A DNA stretch of 44,123 nt from Streptomyces hirsutus (lineage in GTDB: Bacteria > Actinomycetota > Actinomycetes > Streptomycetales > Streptomycetaceae). The stretch covers positions 1 through 44,123 of the forward strand of contig NZ_LIQT01000287.1 in assembly GCF_001418415.1 (NCBI RefSeq). Reading direction: 5' to 3'. The position numbers were made by a program, and so were the translations under genes. Shown piece by piece: positions 25,694 to 34,098 of the stretch. Position 1 is the stretch's first letter. Every line of letters starts with the position of its first letter. The notes under the pieces are model-generated. The model saw only the letters and a list, made by a program, of their open reading frames with translations. It was not told where the DNA came from and searched no databases.

Positions 25694-27028
25694 TCAGTGG
25701 GTCTCGGTCAGGCCGTCGTCGCCCGCGCCGTCCTCGGCGCCCTGGCCGGCACCGTAACCGGTTCCGTCGTCCTGGCCCGCTTCCTCGCCGCCGACTTCGC
25801 CGGCCTGGTCGTCCGCACCGGCGCCCTCTCCTCCGGCCTCGCCGGCTCCGGCGTCCTCACCACCGGCCTCTTCGCCACCCGCCTGGTCGCCGGCTCCGGC
25901 GCCCGCGCCGGCCTCGCCGAGGGTCGCGCCGACCGCCGCCAGGGCGGTGGTGACCGGCTGGAAGAAGGTCTCGCCGCCGACGGTGCAGTCGCCGCTGCCG
26001 CCCGAGGTCAGACCGATCGCGAGACCGTCCTGGGTGAACATCGAGCCGCCGCTGTCACCGGGCTCGGCACAGACGTCGGTCTGGATGAGACCGGTGACCG
26101 TGCCCTCCGGGTAGTTCACCGTGGCGTCGAGTCCGAGGACCTGGCCGTCGGCGAGCCCGGTGGTGCTTCCCATCCGGAACACCTCCTGACCGACGGTGGC
26201 TTCCGCGGCCTCGGTGATCTGGACCGTCTGGCCGCCCACGTCGACGTCGCTCGGCGCCTCGGTGGCCGGGTCGTCGTACCGGACGAGTGCGAAGTCGCCC
26301 TCGCCGGGGAAGACCGCCTGGTCGACGGTGGCGATCGGCTGACCGTTCTGCGCGTCGGACCACTCGTCGGCCGCGACCGCGCAGTGACCTGCGGTCAGGA
26401 AGGCGGGCGCGCCGTCGTCCGCGGTGACGTTGAAGCCGAGCGAGCAGCGTGCGCCGCCGGAGAAGATCGCGTCCCCGCCCGAGGCGAAGGTCCTGAACGT
26501 GCCCTCGGACTTCTTGATGGTCGCCATGCCGGAGCCGAGGCCCTGCACGGTGGACTCCAGTCTGTCCCACTTCTCGCCGGTCACCGTGGAGTCGGCGGTG
26601 ACCAGGATCTTGTTGGTGCGCGGGTCGACGGCCCACGAGGTGCCGGGGATGGTGGCCTCGGTCTTCAGCGTCCGCTTGCCCTCGGCCAGTTCGGTCATGC
26701 TGTTGTCGACCTCGCGGACGGTCGCGCCCGCCTTCTTCGCCTGCACGATCACGTTGTTGTTGTCGCCGGGTACGACGTTGACGACGAGCTGCTGCTTGTC
26801 GCCGTCGTAGTAGGAGCCGGCGAACGCGTCGCCGAGGAGCCCGGCGAGCTGTGAGGCGAGGTCCGAGGCATCCGTCGCCTTGAGGGTCTTCGGCGCGGTC
26901 GCCGCGTCGCTCGACGCGCCGTCCTGTGACGCGTTGGCGTGGGGGAGCAGGATCACGGCGGCGCCGAGCGCCACCGCACCGCCCACCGCTATCGCGGCCT
27001 TGCGCTTCGGAATTCGCTTGTGACTCAA
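25694..27028 (-). CDS. Secreted S1-family (streptogrisin-like) serine protease with acidic Gly-rich tail
   Basis: The 444-residue pre-pro-protein has a basic N-terminus and hydrophobic signal segment (about 1-34), a pro-region (about 35-180) that helps folding and is later removed, and a trypsin-like domain (about 183-370). The catalytic triad is His215 (LTAGHC), Asp245 (EGDFALV) and Ser326 (GDSGGS); cysteine pairs 195/216 and 320/348 match the streptogrisin disulfides. Residues 371-444 form an unusual acidic tail of Gly, Ala, Glu, Asp and Gln. The start is TTG at 27028, chosen because AGGAGG lies 9 bases upstream and the signal peptide begins there; the frame is open to 27130. It is divergent from the double-glycine peptide gene. 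Confidence 0.88.
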   Translation of the reverse strand: MSHKRIPKRKAAIAVGGAVALGAAVILLPHANASQDGASSDAATAPKTLKATDASDLASQLAGLLGDAFAGSYYDGDKQQLVVNVVPGDNNNVIVQAKKAGATVREVDNSMTELAEGKRTLKTEATIPGTSWAVDPRTNKILVTADSTVTGEKWDRLESTVQGLGSGMATIKKSEGTFRTFASGGDAIFSGGARCSLGFNVTADDGAPAFLTAGHCAVAADEWSDAQNGQPIATVDQAVFPGEGDFALVRYDDPATEAPSDVDVGGQTVQITEAAEATVGQEVFRMGSTTGLADGQVLGLDATVNYPEGTVTGLIQTDVCAEPGDSGGSMFTQDGLAIGLTSGGSGDCTVGGETFFQPVTTALAAVGATLGEAGAGAGAGDQAGGEEAGGEDAGAGEAGGEGAGADDQAGEVGGEEAGQDDGTGYGAGQGAEDGAGDDGLTETH

Positions 27029-27666
27029 ACTTCTCGACCTCCTGGGGGGACCGGAGTCGTGCCGCCGTCCGGCGGCTGTCGGGGGCGCCTGGATGGCTGT
27101 TGGTACGCACGGGTCCCGCCGGGCGTTCAAATCCGTTTGCGGTCAACCGGTTTGGGACACGGAATCGGCCGACCGGCGCGTCCGGCCCGGCATAGGGCGC
27201 CTCCCCCAGAGGCGACACGCACCGCGACCGGACACGCACGCTCCGTCCCTCCCGGGATGCGGAATCCCGGCTTCGGCGAATCTGCACATCGCATGCCCAG
27301 CCCGGTCACCGGAGCCGGGAGCCCTCCACAAGCCGGCCGTCCCACTCATGCCTTTGGGGCCGTTGTGCCGGATTCCCTCCCGAGGGGCGCAACCCGTAGG
27401 AGGGGGCGATGCGGTGACCCCTGTGAAGAAGTCGCCACCGGGCCGTTGCCCTGTCTGCACTCTTGGGCGTGACACGGCCACAAAGTGCCTGGTGAGGGGT
27501 TTGGCCGAGTGGAGGGCCGGAGCCGGGGCGTGCTTTGATCCATCGCACCGCAGGGCCGTTCCGGACACCCGGTGACGGGGGTCCGGTGCCCGCGGCCGCG
27601 GCCTTCGCTCTGTCCCCGGAGGGCCGCTCCCCCTTGTGACATATCCATACGAAGGGAAGTTCCATC
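27029..27666. other. Divergent regulatory region between the protease and peptide genes
   Basis: A 638-base gap that must hold promoters for both genes. Visible elements are AGGAGG for the protease start, a small hairpin in the protease leader (GCCGCC/GGCGGC near 27061), the palindrome AACCGGTT within a GTTTGCGG-rich stretch near 27135-27155, and GAAGGGA for the peptide gene. A 160-codon rightward frame from 27093 looks like chance coding (no family signature). No confident -10/-35 pair was found. Confidence 0.45.
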
Positions 27667-27882
27667 ATGAACTCCACCCCCCAGGTCGAGACCGTCGAGA
27701 TCTCCGACGCCGAGCTCGACAACGTCTCCGGCGGCCTGTCCGTGAACGCCGTGAACACCCTCACGGGCGCGGTGGACGGCATCGCCCCGGTCTCCGGCCT
27801 GGTCGACACGGCCGTCGGCACCGTGGAGGGTGTGACCGGCCTGAACACCGCTCCGGTCACGAACCTGGTCGCCGGTCTCTGA
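27667..27882 (+). CDS. Double-glycine-leader small peptide (candidate exported bacteriocin-like precursor)
   Basis: The 71-residue peptide has an acidic leader ending ISDAELDNVSGG at residues 12-23, the classic double-glycine site cut by C39 peptidases of ABC exporters. The predicted core (24-71, 48 residues) is rich in Val, Ala, Gly, Thr, Leu and Asn, has no cysteine and no aromatic residue, and repeats a loose unit (compare TGAVDGIAPVSGLV with GTVEGVTGLNTAPV). Similar Streptomyces peptides have been auto-labelled type A2 lantipeptide, but without cysteine or a lanthionine synthetase that label does not fit. GAAGGGA lies 9 bases before the ATG. A strong hairpin separates it from its exporter genes. 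Confidence 0.85.
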   Translation: MNSTPQVETVEISDAELDNVSGGLSVNAVNTLTGAVDGIAPVSGLVDTAVGTVEGVTGLNTAPVTNLVAGL

Positions 27883-27897
27883 TCGCGCCCTTGCGCC

Positions 27898-27936
27898 GCC
27901 GAGCCCCGGAGCCGCCCCCCGGCTCCGGGGCTCGGC
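27898..27936 (+). terminator. Strong hairpin between peptide gene and exporter genes (attenuator)
   Basis: A perfect 17-base stem (GCCGAGCCCCGGAGCCG and its complement) with a 5-base C loop starts 15 bases after the peptide stop. In peptide operons such a hairpin lets partial read-through set high peptide and low exporter levels, and protects the short transcript. Confidence 0.8.
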
Positions 27937-27980
27937 GTTGCCTCCGTCATGCCCCGCCGTCCTCGGCGGCCCTTCGCAGC

Positions 27981-28037
27981 CCGCCCCGGTCCTCGCAGTC
28001 CGTCCCGGTCCTCGCAGTCCGTCTCCGTCCTTCGCAG
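27981..28037 (+). repeat. Three tandem copies of a 19-base repeat before the exporter genes
   Basis: The units are 27981-27999, 28000-28018 and 28019-28037, with shared core CCGTCCCGGTCCTCGCAGT; copies one and two differ at one base and copy three is more diverged. A partial CCTTCGCAG (27971-27979) may be a fourth. It lies in the spacer between the hairpin and the HlyD-type gene; the function is unknown. Confidence 0.7.
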
Positions 28038-28062
28038 AGTTCACACAGGTGAGGGAAGAACC

Positions 28063-28869
28063 GTGCAGTTCCGCCAACAGGCCCTCGCCAAGCTCCAGTC
28101 GCCCGAGGAGCTCGACCTCCCGGTGCGCTTCGCCCGGCCGCAGGGCTGGCTCGTGCTCGCCGTGACCGTGGTCGCCATGGCCGCCGCCTCGGTGTGGGCG
28201 GTGACCGGATCGGTGACCTCCACGGTGACCGCACCCGCCGTCCTGACGCACGGGCAGGGCAGTTACGTACTGCAGAGCCCGGTCGCCGGCCAGGTCACCG
28301 CGGTCCTCGTGAAGCAGGGCGAGCGGCTGCCCGCCGAATCCCCCGTCCTCGAAATCCGTACCGAGCGGGGTGACACGGTCGTCCGGACCCTCGACGCGGG
28401 CCGGGTCACCACGCTCGCCGCCGACGTCGGGCAGATCATCCGGACCGGCGCGGACGTCGCCGCCGTGGAGAAGGTCTCCGGGTCCGACGACCCGTTGTAC
28501 GCGACGGTGTACGTCCCCGCCGAGAGCGCGGCCGGCATCCCCGCGCGCGCGGCCGTCGATCTCACCGTGCAGTCGGTGCCGAGCCAGGAGTACGGGGTGC
28601 TGCGCGGCAGAGTGAAGTCGGTGGACCGCACCGGGCAGTCGGCCCGGCAGATCGCCGCCTTCCTCGGGGACGGTCAGCTGGGCGAACAGTTCACGGAGAG
28701 GGGCAGGCCGGTGGCCGTCACGGTCGAACTGGAGAAGTCGTCCGCCACGAAGAGCGGTTACACGTGGTCCTCGGCGGACGGCCCGCCGTTCCCCCTGACT
28801 TCGATGACCCTGGCCTCGGGCTCCGTCCGGCTGTCCGACGAACGCCCCGTCGACTGGCTGCTGCCATGA
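28063..28869 (+). CDS. HlyD-family membrane-fusion protein of an NHLM-type peptide export system
   Basis: The 268-residue protein has one N-terminal membrane helix (GWLVLAVTVVAMAAASVWAV at about residues 28-47) followed by a biotinyl-lipoyl-like segment (VLQSPVAGQVTAVLVKQGER) and a beta-rich C-terminal part. This is the adaptor layout of the NHLM bacteriocin secretion proteins, short because there is no outer membrane to span. It probably bridges the ABC exporter and the cell exterior. The GTG at 28063 follows GAGGGAAG; an earlier in-frame start at 27949 would translate the tandem repeats and is rejected. It overlaps the next gene as ATGA. Confidence 0.87.
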   Translation: MQFRQQALAKLQSPEELDLPVRFARPQGWLVLAVTVVAMAAASVWAVTGSVTSTVTAPAVLTHGQGSYVLQSPVAGQVTAVLVKQGERLPAESPVLEIRTERGDTVVRTLDAGRVTTLAADVGQIIRTGADVAAVEKVSGSDDPLYATVYVPAESAAGIPARAAVDLTVQSVPSQEYGVLRGRVKSVDRTGQSARQIAAFLGDGQLGEQFTERGRPVAVTVELEKSSATKSGYTWSSADGPPFPLTSMTLASGSVRLSDERPVDWLLP

Positions 28870-31091
28870 CGACGACCCCCCAGGAGACCCGCGGCCGCCG
28901 GCGGGCCGCCCCGGCCCGGCGCAAGGTGCCCACGGCGCGCGGAAGAACCGTACGGACACCCACCGTGCTCCAGATGGAGGCCGTGGAGTGCGGCGCCGCC
29001 TCGCTGGCGATGGTGCTCGGCCACTACGGCCGCCATGTCCCGCTGGAGGAACTGCGGATCGCCTGCGGTGTCTCCCGGGACGGCTCCCGGGCCGGCAACC
29101 TGCTGAAGGCGGCCCGCAGTTACGGGCTGACCGCCAAGGGCATGCAGATGGACCTGGCCGCGCTCGCCGAGGTCGCGGCGCCGGCCATCCTCTTCTGGGA
29201 GTTCAACCACTACGTCGTCTACGACGGCATGGGCCGCCGGTTCGGACGGCGCGGAGTGTTCGTCAACGACCCGGGCAAGGGCCGCCGCTTCGTGCCGCTG
29301 GAGGAGTTCGACGGAAGTTTCACCGGTGTCGTCCTGGTCCTGGAACCCGGGCCGCAGTTCACCCGGGGCGGCCGCAGGCCGGGCGTCCTCGGCGCGATGC
29401 CGGCCCGGCTGCGCGGCACCGCGGGGACGATGCCCGCGGTGGTGCTGTCGAGCCTGCTGCTGGTGGCGGTCGGCGCGGCGGTCCCCGGGCTCAGCCGCAC
29501 CTTCATCGACGAGTTCCTGATCGGCCGGCGGACGTCGATGCTGGGCGTGCTGTTCACGTCGATGGGTGCCTGCGTCCTGCTCACCCTGGTGCTGACCTGG
29601 CTCCAGCAGGCCAATCTGCTGCGCGGCCGGATCATCTCCTCCACCCTGTCCAGCGCCCGCTTCCTGCGGCATCTGCTGCGGCTGCCGGTGACGTTCTTCG
29701 GCCAGCGCAGTCCGGCGGACCTGGTGCAGCGGCTGCAGTCCAACGACGCCGTGGCCGAGACGCTGTCCCGCGACCTCTCGGCGGCCGGCGTGGACGTGGT
29801 GGTGGTCGTGCTGTACGCGGTGCTGCTGTACACGTACGACCCGCAGCTGACCTTCGTCGGGGTGGGGGTGGCGCTGCTGAACGTCCTGGCGATGCGGATC
29901 GTCATCCGGCTGCGCGCGACCCGTACGGCGAAACTGCGCGCGGACACCGCGCGGCTCACCAACACGGCGTACACCGGTCTGCAGCTGATCGAGACGATGA
30001 AGGCGACCGGCGGTGAGGACGGCTACTTCCGCAAGTGGGCGGGACAGCACGCCACCACGCTGGAGGAGCAGCAGCGGCTCGGGGTGCCGACCGCCTGGCT
30101 CGGCGTGGTCGCGCCGACGCTCGCCACCCTGAACAGCGCGCTGATCCTGTGGATCGGCGGCATGCGGGCGGTCGAGGGGCACATCACGGTCGGTCTGCTG
30201 GTCGCCTTCCAGGCGCTGGTCGCCCGGTTCACGGCACCGCTGACCCGGCTGAACGGGGTCGCGGGCCGCATCCAGGACTTCGCGGCCGACGTGGCCCGGC
30301 TGAAGGACGTGGAGAACTTCCGGGCCGACCCGCTCCACGACCGTGCCGGCGCCGGCGACTCGACGCGCCGGCTGCACGGGCATGTGGAGCTGCAGAACAT
30401 CACCTTCGGCTACAACCCGCTGGACAAGCCGCTGCTGACCGGTTTCGACCTGACGGTCGGCCCCGGCCGGCAGGTGGCGCTGGTCGGCGGCTCCGGCAGC
30501 GGCAAGTCGACGGTGTCGCGCCTGATCTCGGGGCTGTACGCGCCCTGGGAAGGAGTGATCCGGATCGACGACCGGCGCATCGAGGACATTCCGCGCGGGG
30601 CGCTGGCCGCTTCCGTGTCCTTCGTCGACCAGGACGTGTTCCTCTTCGAGGGCACCGTCCGCGACAACGTGGCGCTGTGGGACCCGTCGATCCCGGACGA
30701 GGCGGTGGTGGAGGCGCTTCGCGACGCGGCCCTGTACGACGTGATCGCCCGCCGGCCCGGCGGCATCCACAGCCGGGTCGAGCAGGACGGCCGGAACTTC
30801 TCCGGCGGGCAGCGCCAGCGGCTGGAGATCGCGCGGGCGCTGGTGCGGCGGCCGAGCATCCTGGTCCTGGACGAGGTGACCAGCGCGCTGGACGCCGAGA
30901 CCGAGCTGGTAGTGATGGACAACCTGCGCCGCCGCGGTTGTGCCTGTGTGGTGATCGCGCACCGGCTGAGCACGGTCCGGGACAGCGACGAGATCGTCGT
31001 CCTCGACCACGGCACGGTCGTGGAGCGCGGGCGGCACGAGGAGTTGGTGGCGCGCGGTGGCGCGTACGCCGCGCTGGTCAGGGAGCGCTGA
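28866..31091 (+). CDS. NHLM-type ABC exporter with N-terminal C39 peptidase
   Basis: The 741-residue protein has three parts. The C39 cysteine peptidase (about 30-160) has Gln36, Cys42 (VECGAASLAM), His115 (NHYVVYDG) and Asp135 (NDPGKG). Six membrane helices occupy about 185-470. The ATPase has Walker A GGSGSGKSTV near 540, signature FSGGQRQRLEIARAL near 645 and LVLDEVTSALD. It should cut the double-glycine leader of the upstream peptide and export the core. All catalytic residues are present. The ATG overlaps the adaptor gene stop. This fits the NHLM peptidase/ATP-binding family. Confidence 0.93.
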   Translation: MTTTPQETRGRRRAAPARRKVPTARGRTVRTPTVLQMEAVECGAASLAMVLGHYGRHVPLEELRIACGVSRDGSRAGNLLKAARSYGLTAKGMQMDLAALAEVAAPAILFWEFNHYVVYDGMGRRFGRRGVFVNDPGKGRRFVPLEEFDGSFTGVVLVLEPGPQFTRGGRRPGVLGAMPARLRGTAGTMPAVVLSSLLLVAVGAAVPGLSRTFIDEFLIGRRTSMLGVLFTSMGACVLLTLVLTWLQQANLLRGRIISSTLSSARFLRHLLRLPVTFFGQRSPADLVQRLQSNDAVAETLSRDLSAAGVDVVVVVLYAVLLYTYDPQLTFVGVGVALLNVLAMRIVIRLRATRTAKLRADTARLTNTAYTGLQLIETMKATGGEDGYFRKWAGQHATTLEEQQRLGVPTAWLGVVAPTLATLNSALILWIGGMRAVEGHITVGLLVAFQALVARFTAPLTRLNGVAGRIQDFAADVARLKDVENFRADPLHDRAGAGDSTRRLHGHVELQNITFGYNPLDKPLLTGFDLTVGPGRQVALVGGSGSGKSTVSRLISGLYAPWEGVIRIDDRRIEDIPRGALAASVSFVDQDVFLFEGTVRDNVALWDPSIPDEAVVEALRDAALYDVIARRPGGIHSRVEQDGRNFSGGQRQRLEIARALVRRPSILVLDEVTSALDAETELVVMDNLRRRGCACVVIAHRLSTVRDSDEIVVLDHGTVVERGRHEELVARGGAYAALVRER

Positions 31092-31092
31092 G

Positions 31093-33921
31093 ATGACGAC
31101 GACCGTGCGGGAGGGGCACGGGGACGACCTCGTGCTGGGCGCCCTCGGGGCGCTGGGCACCCGGGTGGACTGTGCCGGGTTCGGCCGGCTGGACCTGACG
31201 GGGCCGCAGACTCTGTGGCTGATCGTCTCGGGCTCGGTGGACCTGTTCGCGGTCGACGCCGAGGAGCAGGGCCACTGGCACCATCTGGGCCGGCTGGAGG
31301 CGGGCTCGCTGCTGCTCGGTCCGGGGGCGGGGCCGCGGCACACGCTGGTGGCCCGCCCGCTGCGGGACTGCGTGGTGCACCGGATCGGCCTGCGCGAGCT
31401 GTACCGGGGGGCGGGCACCCAGACCTGGTCGTACGACGAGTACGGAACCCCGCAGTACGTCCCGCCGACGAGCAGCCCGCTGGAGTACGCCCTCGCCCTC
31501 GGTGTCGGCCGCAGTCTGTCGGTGCTGTTCCAGGCGCCGATGGCCACCGAGGGGACCGCCGCGCCCGGCGACGACGACGTGTTCTGGATGCAGGTGCCGC
31601 CGGGCAGTGTGCAGTACGGCTCGCTGTACGGGGCCGAGGCGGCGGCCGACCTGCTGATGGACCCCGCGTTGTGGCAGAGCCTGGTCGAGCAGCAGTACCG
31701 GCTGATGACCACGCTGGACCGCTGGATCGAGCAGCTCGAGCACACCCACGAGACGCGGACCGCGGAGGGCATCAGGGCCGGTGAGGCGGTCCGCGCCCAG
31801 GCCGACCGGACGCTGCTCGCCTCGATCGGCAAGCGGTCGTCGAAGGGGACGACCGCGGCCGACGCGGACGCCACGTACGCGGCCTGCAGGCTGGTCGCCG
31901 AGGCGGCCGGGATCCCGCTCGCCACGCCGGCCCGGTCGGGCACCGGCGGCGACCGTCTCGATCCGGTCGAGCGGATCGCCCTCGCGTCCCGGCTGCGCAC
32001 GCGCGCCGTACGGCTGGACGGCCGCTGGTGGCGGGACGACGTCGGGCCGCTGGTGGGGCACCGGGCGCTGTCCGGGGCGCCGGTGGCGCTGCTGTGGCGG
32101 CGCGGCGGCTATGTCGCGGTGCATCCCGCGACGGGGCGCGAGACACCGGTGGAGAAGGCCAACGCCGCGGAGTTCGAGCCGCACGCGGTGATGTTCTACC
32201 GGCCGTTGCCCGAACGGCGGCTCGGTCCGCTGCGGCTGATGCGGTTCTGCATGGCGGGCACCCGGGGCGATCTGACCGGGCTGCTGCTCAGCGGGCTGGT
32301 GACCGTGGCGCTCGGGGCCCTTGTACCCCTCGCGACCGGGAAGGTGCTCGGTGAGTTCGTGCCGAAGGCGCAGACCGGGCTGATCGTGCAGGTGTGTCTC
32401 GCGGTGATCCTCAGCAGTGTGGTCGCCGCCGCCTTCATGCTGCTGCAGAACCTCACCCTGCTACGGCTGGAGGGCCGGGTGGAGGCCACGCTCCAGCCCG
32501 CCGTGTGGGACAGGCTGCTGCGACTGCCGACGTCGTTCTTCACCGAGCGTTCGACGGGCGAGCTGGCGAGCGCGGCCATGGGCATCAGCGCCATCCGCCG
32601 GCTGCTGGCCGGTGTCGGACCGACGGTCGCCCAGTCCGTCACCGTCGGCGCGGTGAACCTGGGGCTGCTGCTGTGGTTCAGCGTGCCGATGGCCCTGGCC
32701 GCGATCGGGATGCTGCTCGCCGTCGCCGCGGTGTTCACGGGGCTCGGACTGTGGCAGGTGCGGTGGCAGCGGCGCCTGGTGGTGCTCACCAACAAGCTGA
32801 ACAACCAGGCCTTCCAGACGCTGCGCGGCCTGCCCAAGCTGCGGGTGGCGGCGGCGGAGAACTACGCGTACGGGGCGTGGGCGTCCGAGTTCGCCCGCAG
32901 CCGGGAGCTCCAGCAGAAGGCCGGCCGGATCAAGAATCTGACGGCGGTGCTGGGCGCGGTCTATCTGCCGCTGTGCACGCTGGCGATGTTCATGCTGCTG
33001 GCGGGTCCGGCGCGCGGTTCGATGACGGCGGCCGAGTTCCTCACCTTCAACACGTCGGTGACGATGGTGCTGACCTCGGTCACCCAGCTGACCGGCGCGT
33101 TCGTCTCCGGGGTGGCCGCGTTGCCACTGTTCGAGCAGATCCGGCCGGTGCTGGACGCAACGCCCGAGGTGCGGGCGGCCAGTACCCGGCCGGGCCCGCT
33201 GAGCGGGGCGATCGAGGCGCGGCGGGTGTCCTTCCGGTACTCGGACGACGGCCCGCTGGTCCTCGACGACGTCTCCTTCGAGGTCCGGCCGGGCGAGTTC
33301 GTGGCGGTCGTCGGCCCCAGCGGCTGCGGCAAGTCCACGCTGCTGCGGCTGCTCATCGGCTTCGACCGGCCGCTGTCGGGGAGTGTGCTGTACGACGGTC
33401 AGGACCTGGCCGCGCTCGACCGGTCGGCGGTGCGCCGCCAGTGCGGGGTGGTGCTCCAGCACGCCCAGCCGTTCACCGGCTCCGTCCTGGACGTCATCTG
33501 CGGCACCGAGCCGTACACGCCCGAGGAGGCGATGGCGGCGGCCGAGATGGCGGGGCTCGCCGAGGACATCAAACGGATGCCGATGGGACTGCACACCATC
33601 GTCTCGGGCAGCGGCGCGGTCTCCGGCGGCCAGCGGCAGCGGCTGATGATCGCCCAGGCGCTGATCCGCCGGCCGCGCATCCTCTTCTTCGACGAGGCGA
33701 CCAGCGCCCTGGACAACGAGACGCAGCGCACGGTGATCGAGAGCACCAAGGCGCTCCGGGCGACCCGGGTCGTCATCGCCCACCGGCTGTCCACCGTGCT
33801 GGACGCGGACCGGGTGGTGGTGATGGAGGAGGGCAAGGTGGTCCAGCAGGGGCCTCCGGCCCGGCTGCTCGCCGAACCGGGCGGCCGGCTGCACGAGCTG
33901 GTGCGGCGTCAGTTGGCGTGA
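31093..33921 (+). CDS. Second NHLM-type ABC exporter protein with long N-terminal regulatory region
   Basis: The 942-residue protein begins with a cupin or cyclic-nucleotide-binding-like segment (LWLIVSGSVDLFAVDAEEQ near 41-59). A long degenerate peptidase-position region without C39 catalytic residues runs to about 380. Membrane helices follow (about 390-690), then an ATPase with Walker A GPSGCGKSTL near 740, signature SGGQRQRLMIAQAL near 844 and LFFDEATSALD. This layout is that of the second NHLM ABC protein, which is expected to pair with the C39 exporter as a heterodimer. The ATG at 31093 begins 2 bases after the previous stop. Confidence 0.92.
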   Translation: MTTTVREGHGDDLVLGALGALGTRVDCAGFGRLDLTGPQTLWLIVSGSVDLFAVDAEEQGHWHHLGRLEAGSLLLGPGAGPRHTLVARPLRDCVVHRIGLRELYRGAGTQTWSYDEYGTPQYVPPTSSPLEYALALGVGRSLSVLFQAPMATEGTAAPGDDDVFWMQVPPGSVQYGSLYGAEAAADLLMDPALWQSLVEQQYRLMTTLDRWIEQLEHTHETRTAEGIRAGEAVRAQADRTLLASIGKRSSKGTTAADADATYAACRLVAEAAGIPLATPARSGTGGDRLDPVERIALASRLRTRAVRLDGRWWRDDVGPLVGHRALSGAPVALLWRRGGYVAVHPATGRETPVEKANAAEFEPHAVMFYRPLPERRLGPLRLMRFCMAGTRGDLTGLLLSGLVTVALGALVPLATGKVLGEFVPKAQTGLIVQVCLAVILSSVVAAAFMLLQNLTLLRLEGRVEATLQPAVWDRLLRLPTSFFTERSTGELASAAMGISAIRRLLAGVGPTVAQSVTVGAVNLGLLLWFSVPMALAAIGMLLAVAAVFTGLGLWQVRWQRRLVVLTNKLNNQAFQTLRGLPKLRVAAAENYAYGAWASEFARSRELQQKAGRIKNLTAVLGAVYLPLCTLAMFMLLAGPARGSMTAAEFLTFNTSVTMVLTSVTQLTGAFVSGVAALPLFEQIRPVLDATPEVRAASTRPGPLSGAIEARRVSFRYSDDGPLVLDDVSFEVRPGEFVAVVGPSGCGKSTLLRLLIGFDRPLSGSVLYDGQDLAALDRSAVRRQCGVVLQHAQPFTGSVLDVICGTEPYTPEEAMAAAEMAGLAEDIKRMPMGLHTIVSGSGAVSGGQRQRLMIAQALIRRPRILFFDEATSALDNETQRTVIESTKALRATRVVIAHRLSTVLDADRVVVMEEGKVVQQGPPARLLAEPGGRLHELVRRQLA

Positions 33922-33972
33922 CGCGGGCGGACACCGCGGCCACGGGCCCGGACACCCGCCCCCGGACACGCC

Positions 33973-34011
33973 GGAGGCCGGCGGGCGGCCCCACTCCGCC
34001 CGCCGGCCTCC
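33973..34011. terminator. Bidirectional terminator between the exporter and inhibitor genes
   Basis: A perfect 16-base stem (GGAGGCCGGCGGGCGG and its complement) with a 7-base loop lies 51 bases after the rightward exporter stop and 87 bases after the leftward inhibitor stop. It separates two convergent transcripts. Confidence 0.78.
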
Positions 34012-34098
34012 CCTTGCGGGGCCGCACGTTCCGCGAGGAGGTCGGCACTCCCCAGTACCCGACCGCCACGCGGTCACGGGAACCGTGCGGTCCCGGTC

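Noticed and set aside
25694..25918. Frameshift or read-through explaining the protease's acidic tail
   Set aside because: The frame is continuous, with repeated Gly/Ala/Glu/Asp codons and a normal stop; a strong terminator follows. It looks like a genuine C-terminal extension.
27093..27575. 160-codon frame in the protease/peptide intergenic region
   Set aside because: No conserved pattern, no convincing ribosome-binding site, and it would occupy the region needed for two promoters.
27667..27882. Lantipeptide precursor
   Set aside because: The core contains no cysteine and no lanthionine synthetase is encoded anywhere in the window.
28758..32000. 1080-codon leftward frame opposite the ABC exporter genes
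   Set aside because: Long antisense frames are common in high-GC DNA; the product has no recognisable fold, while the plus strand has C39 and ABC motifs.
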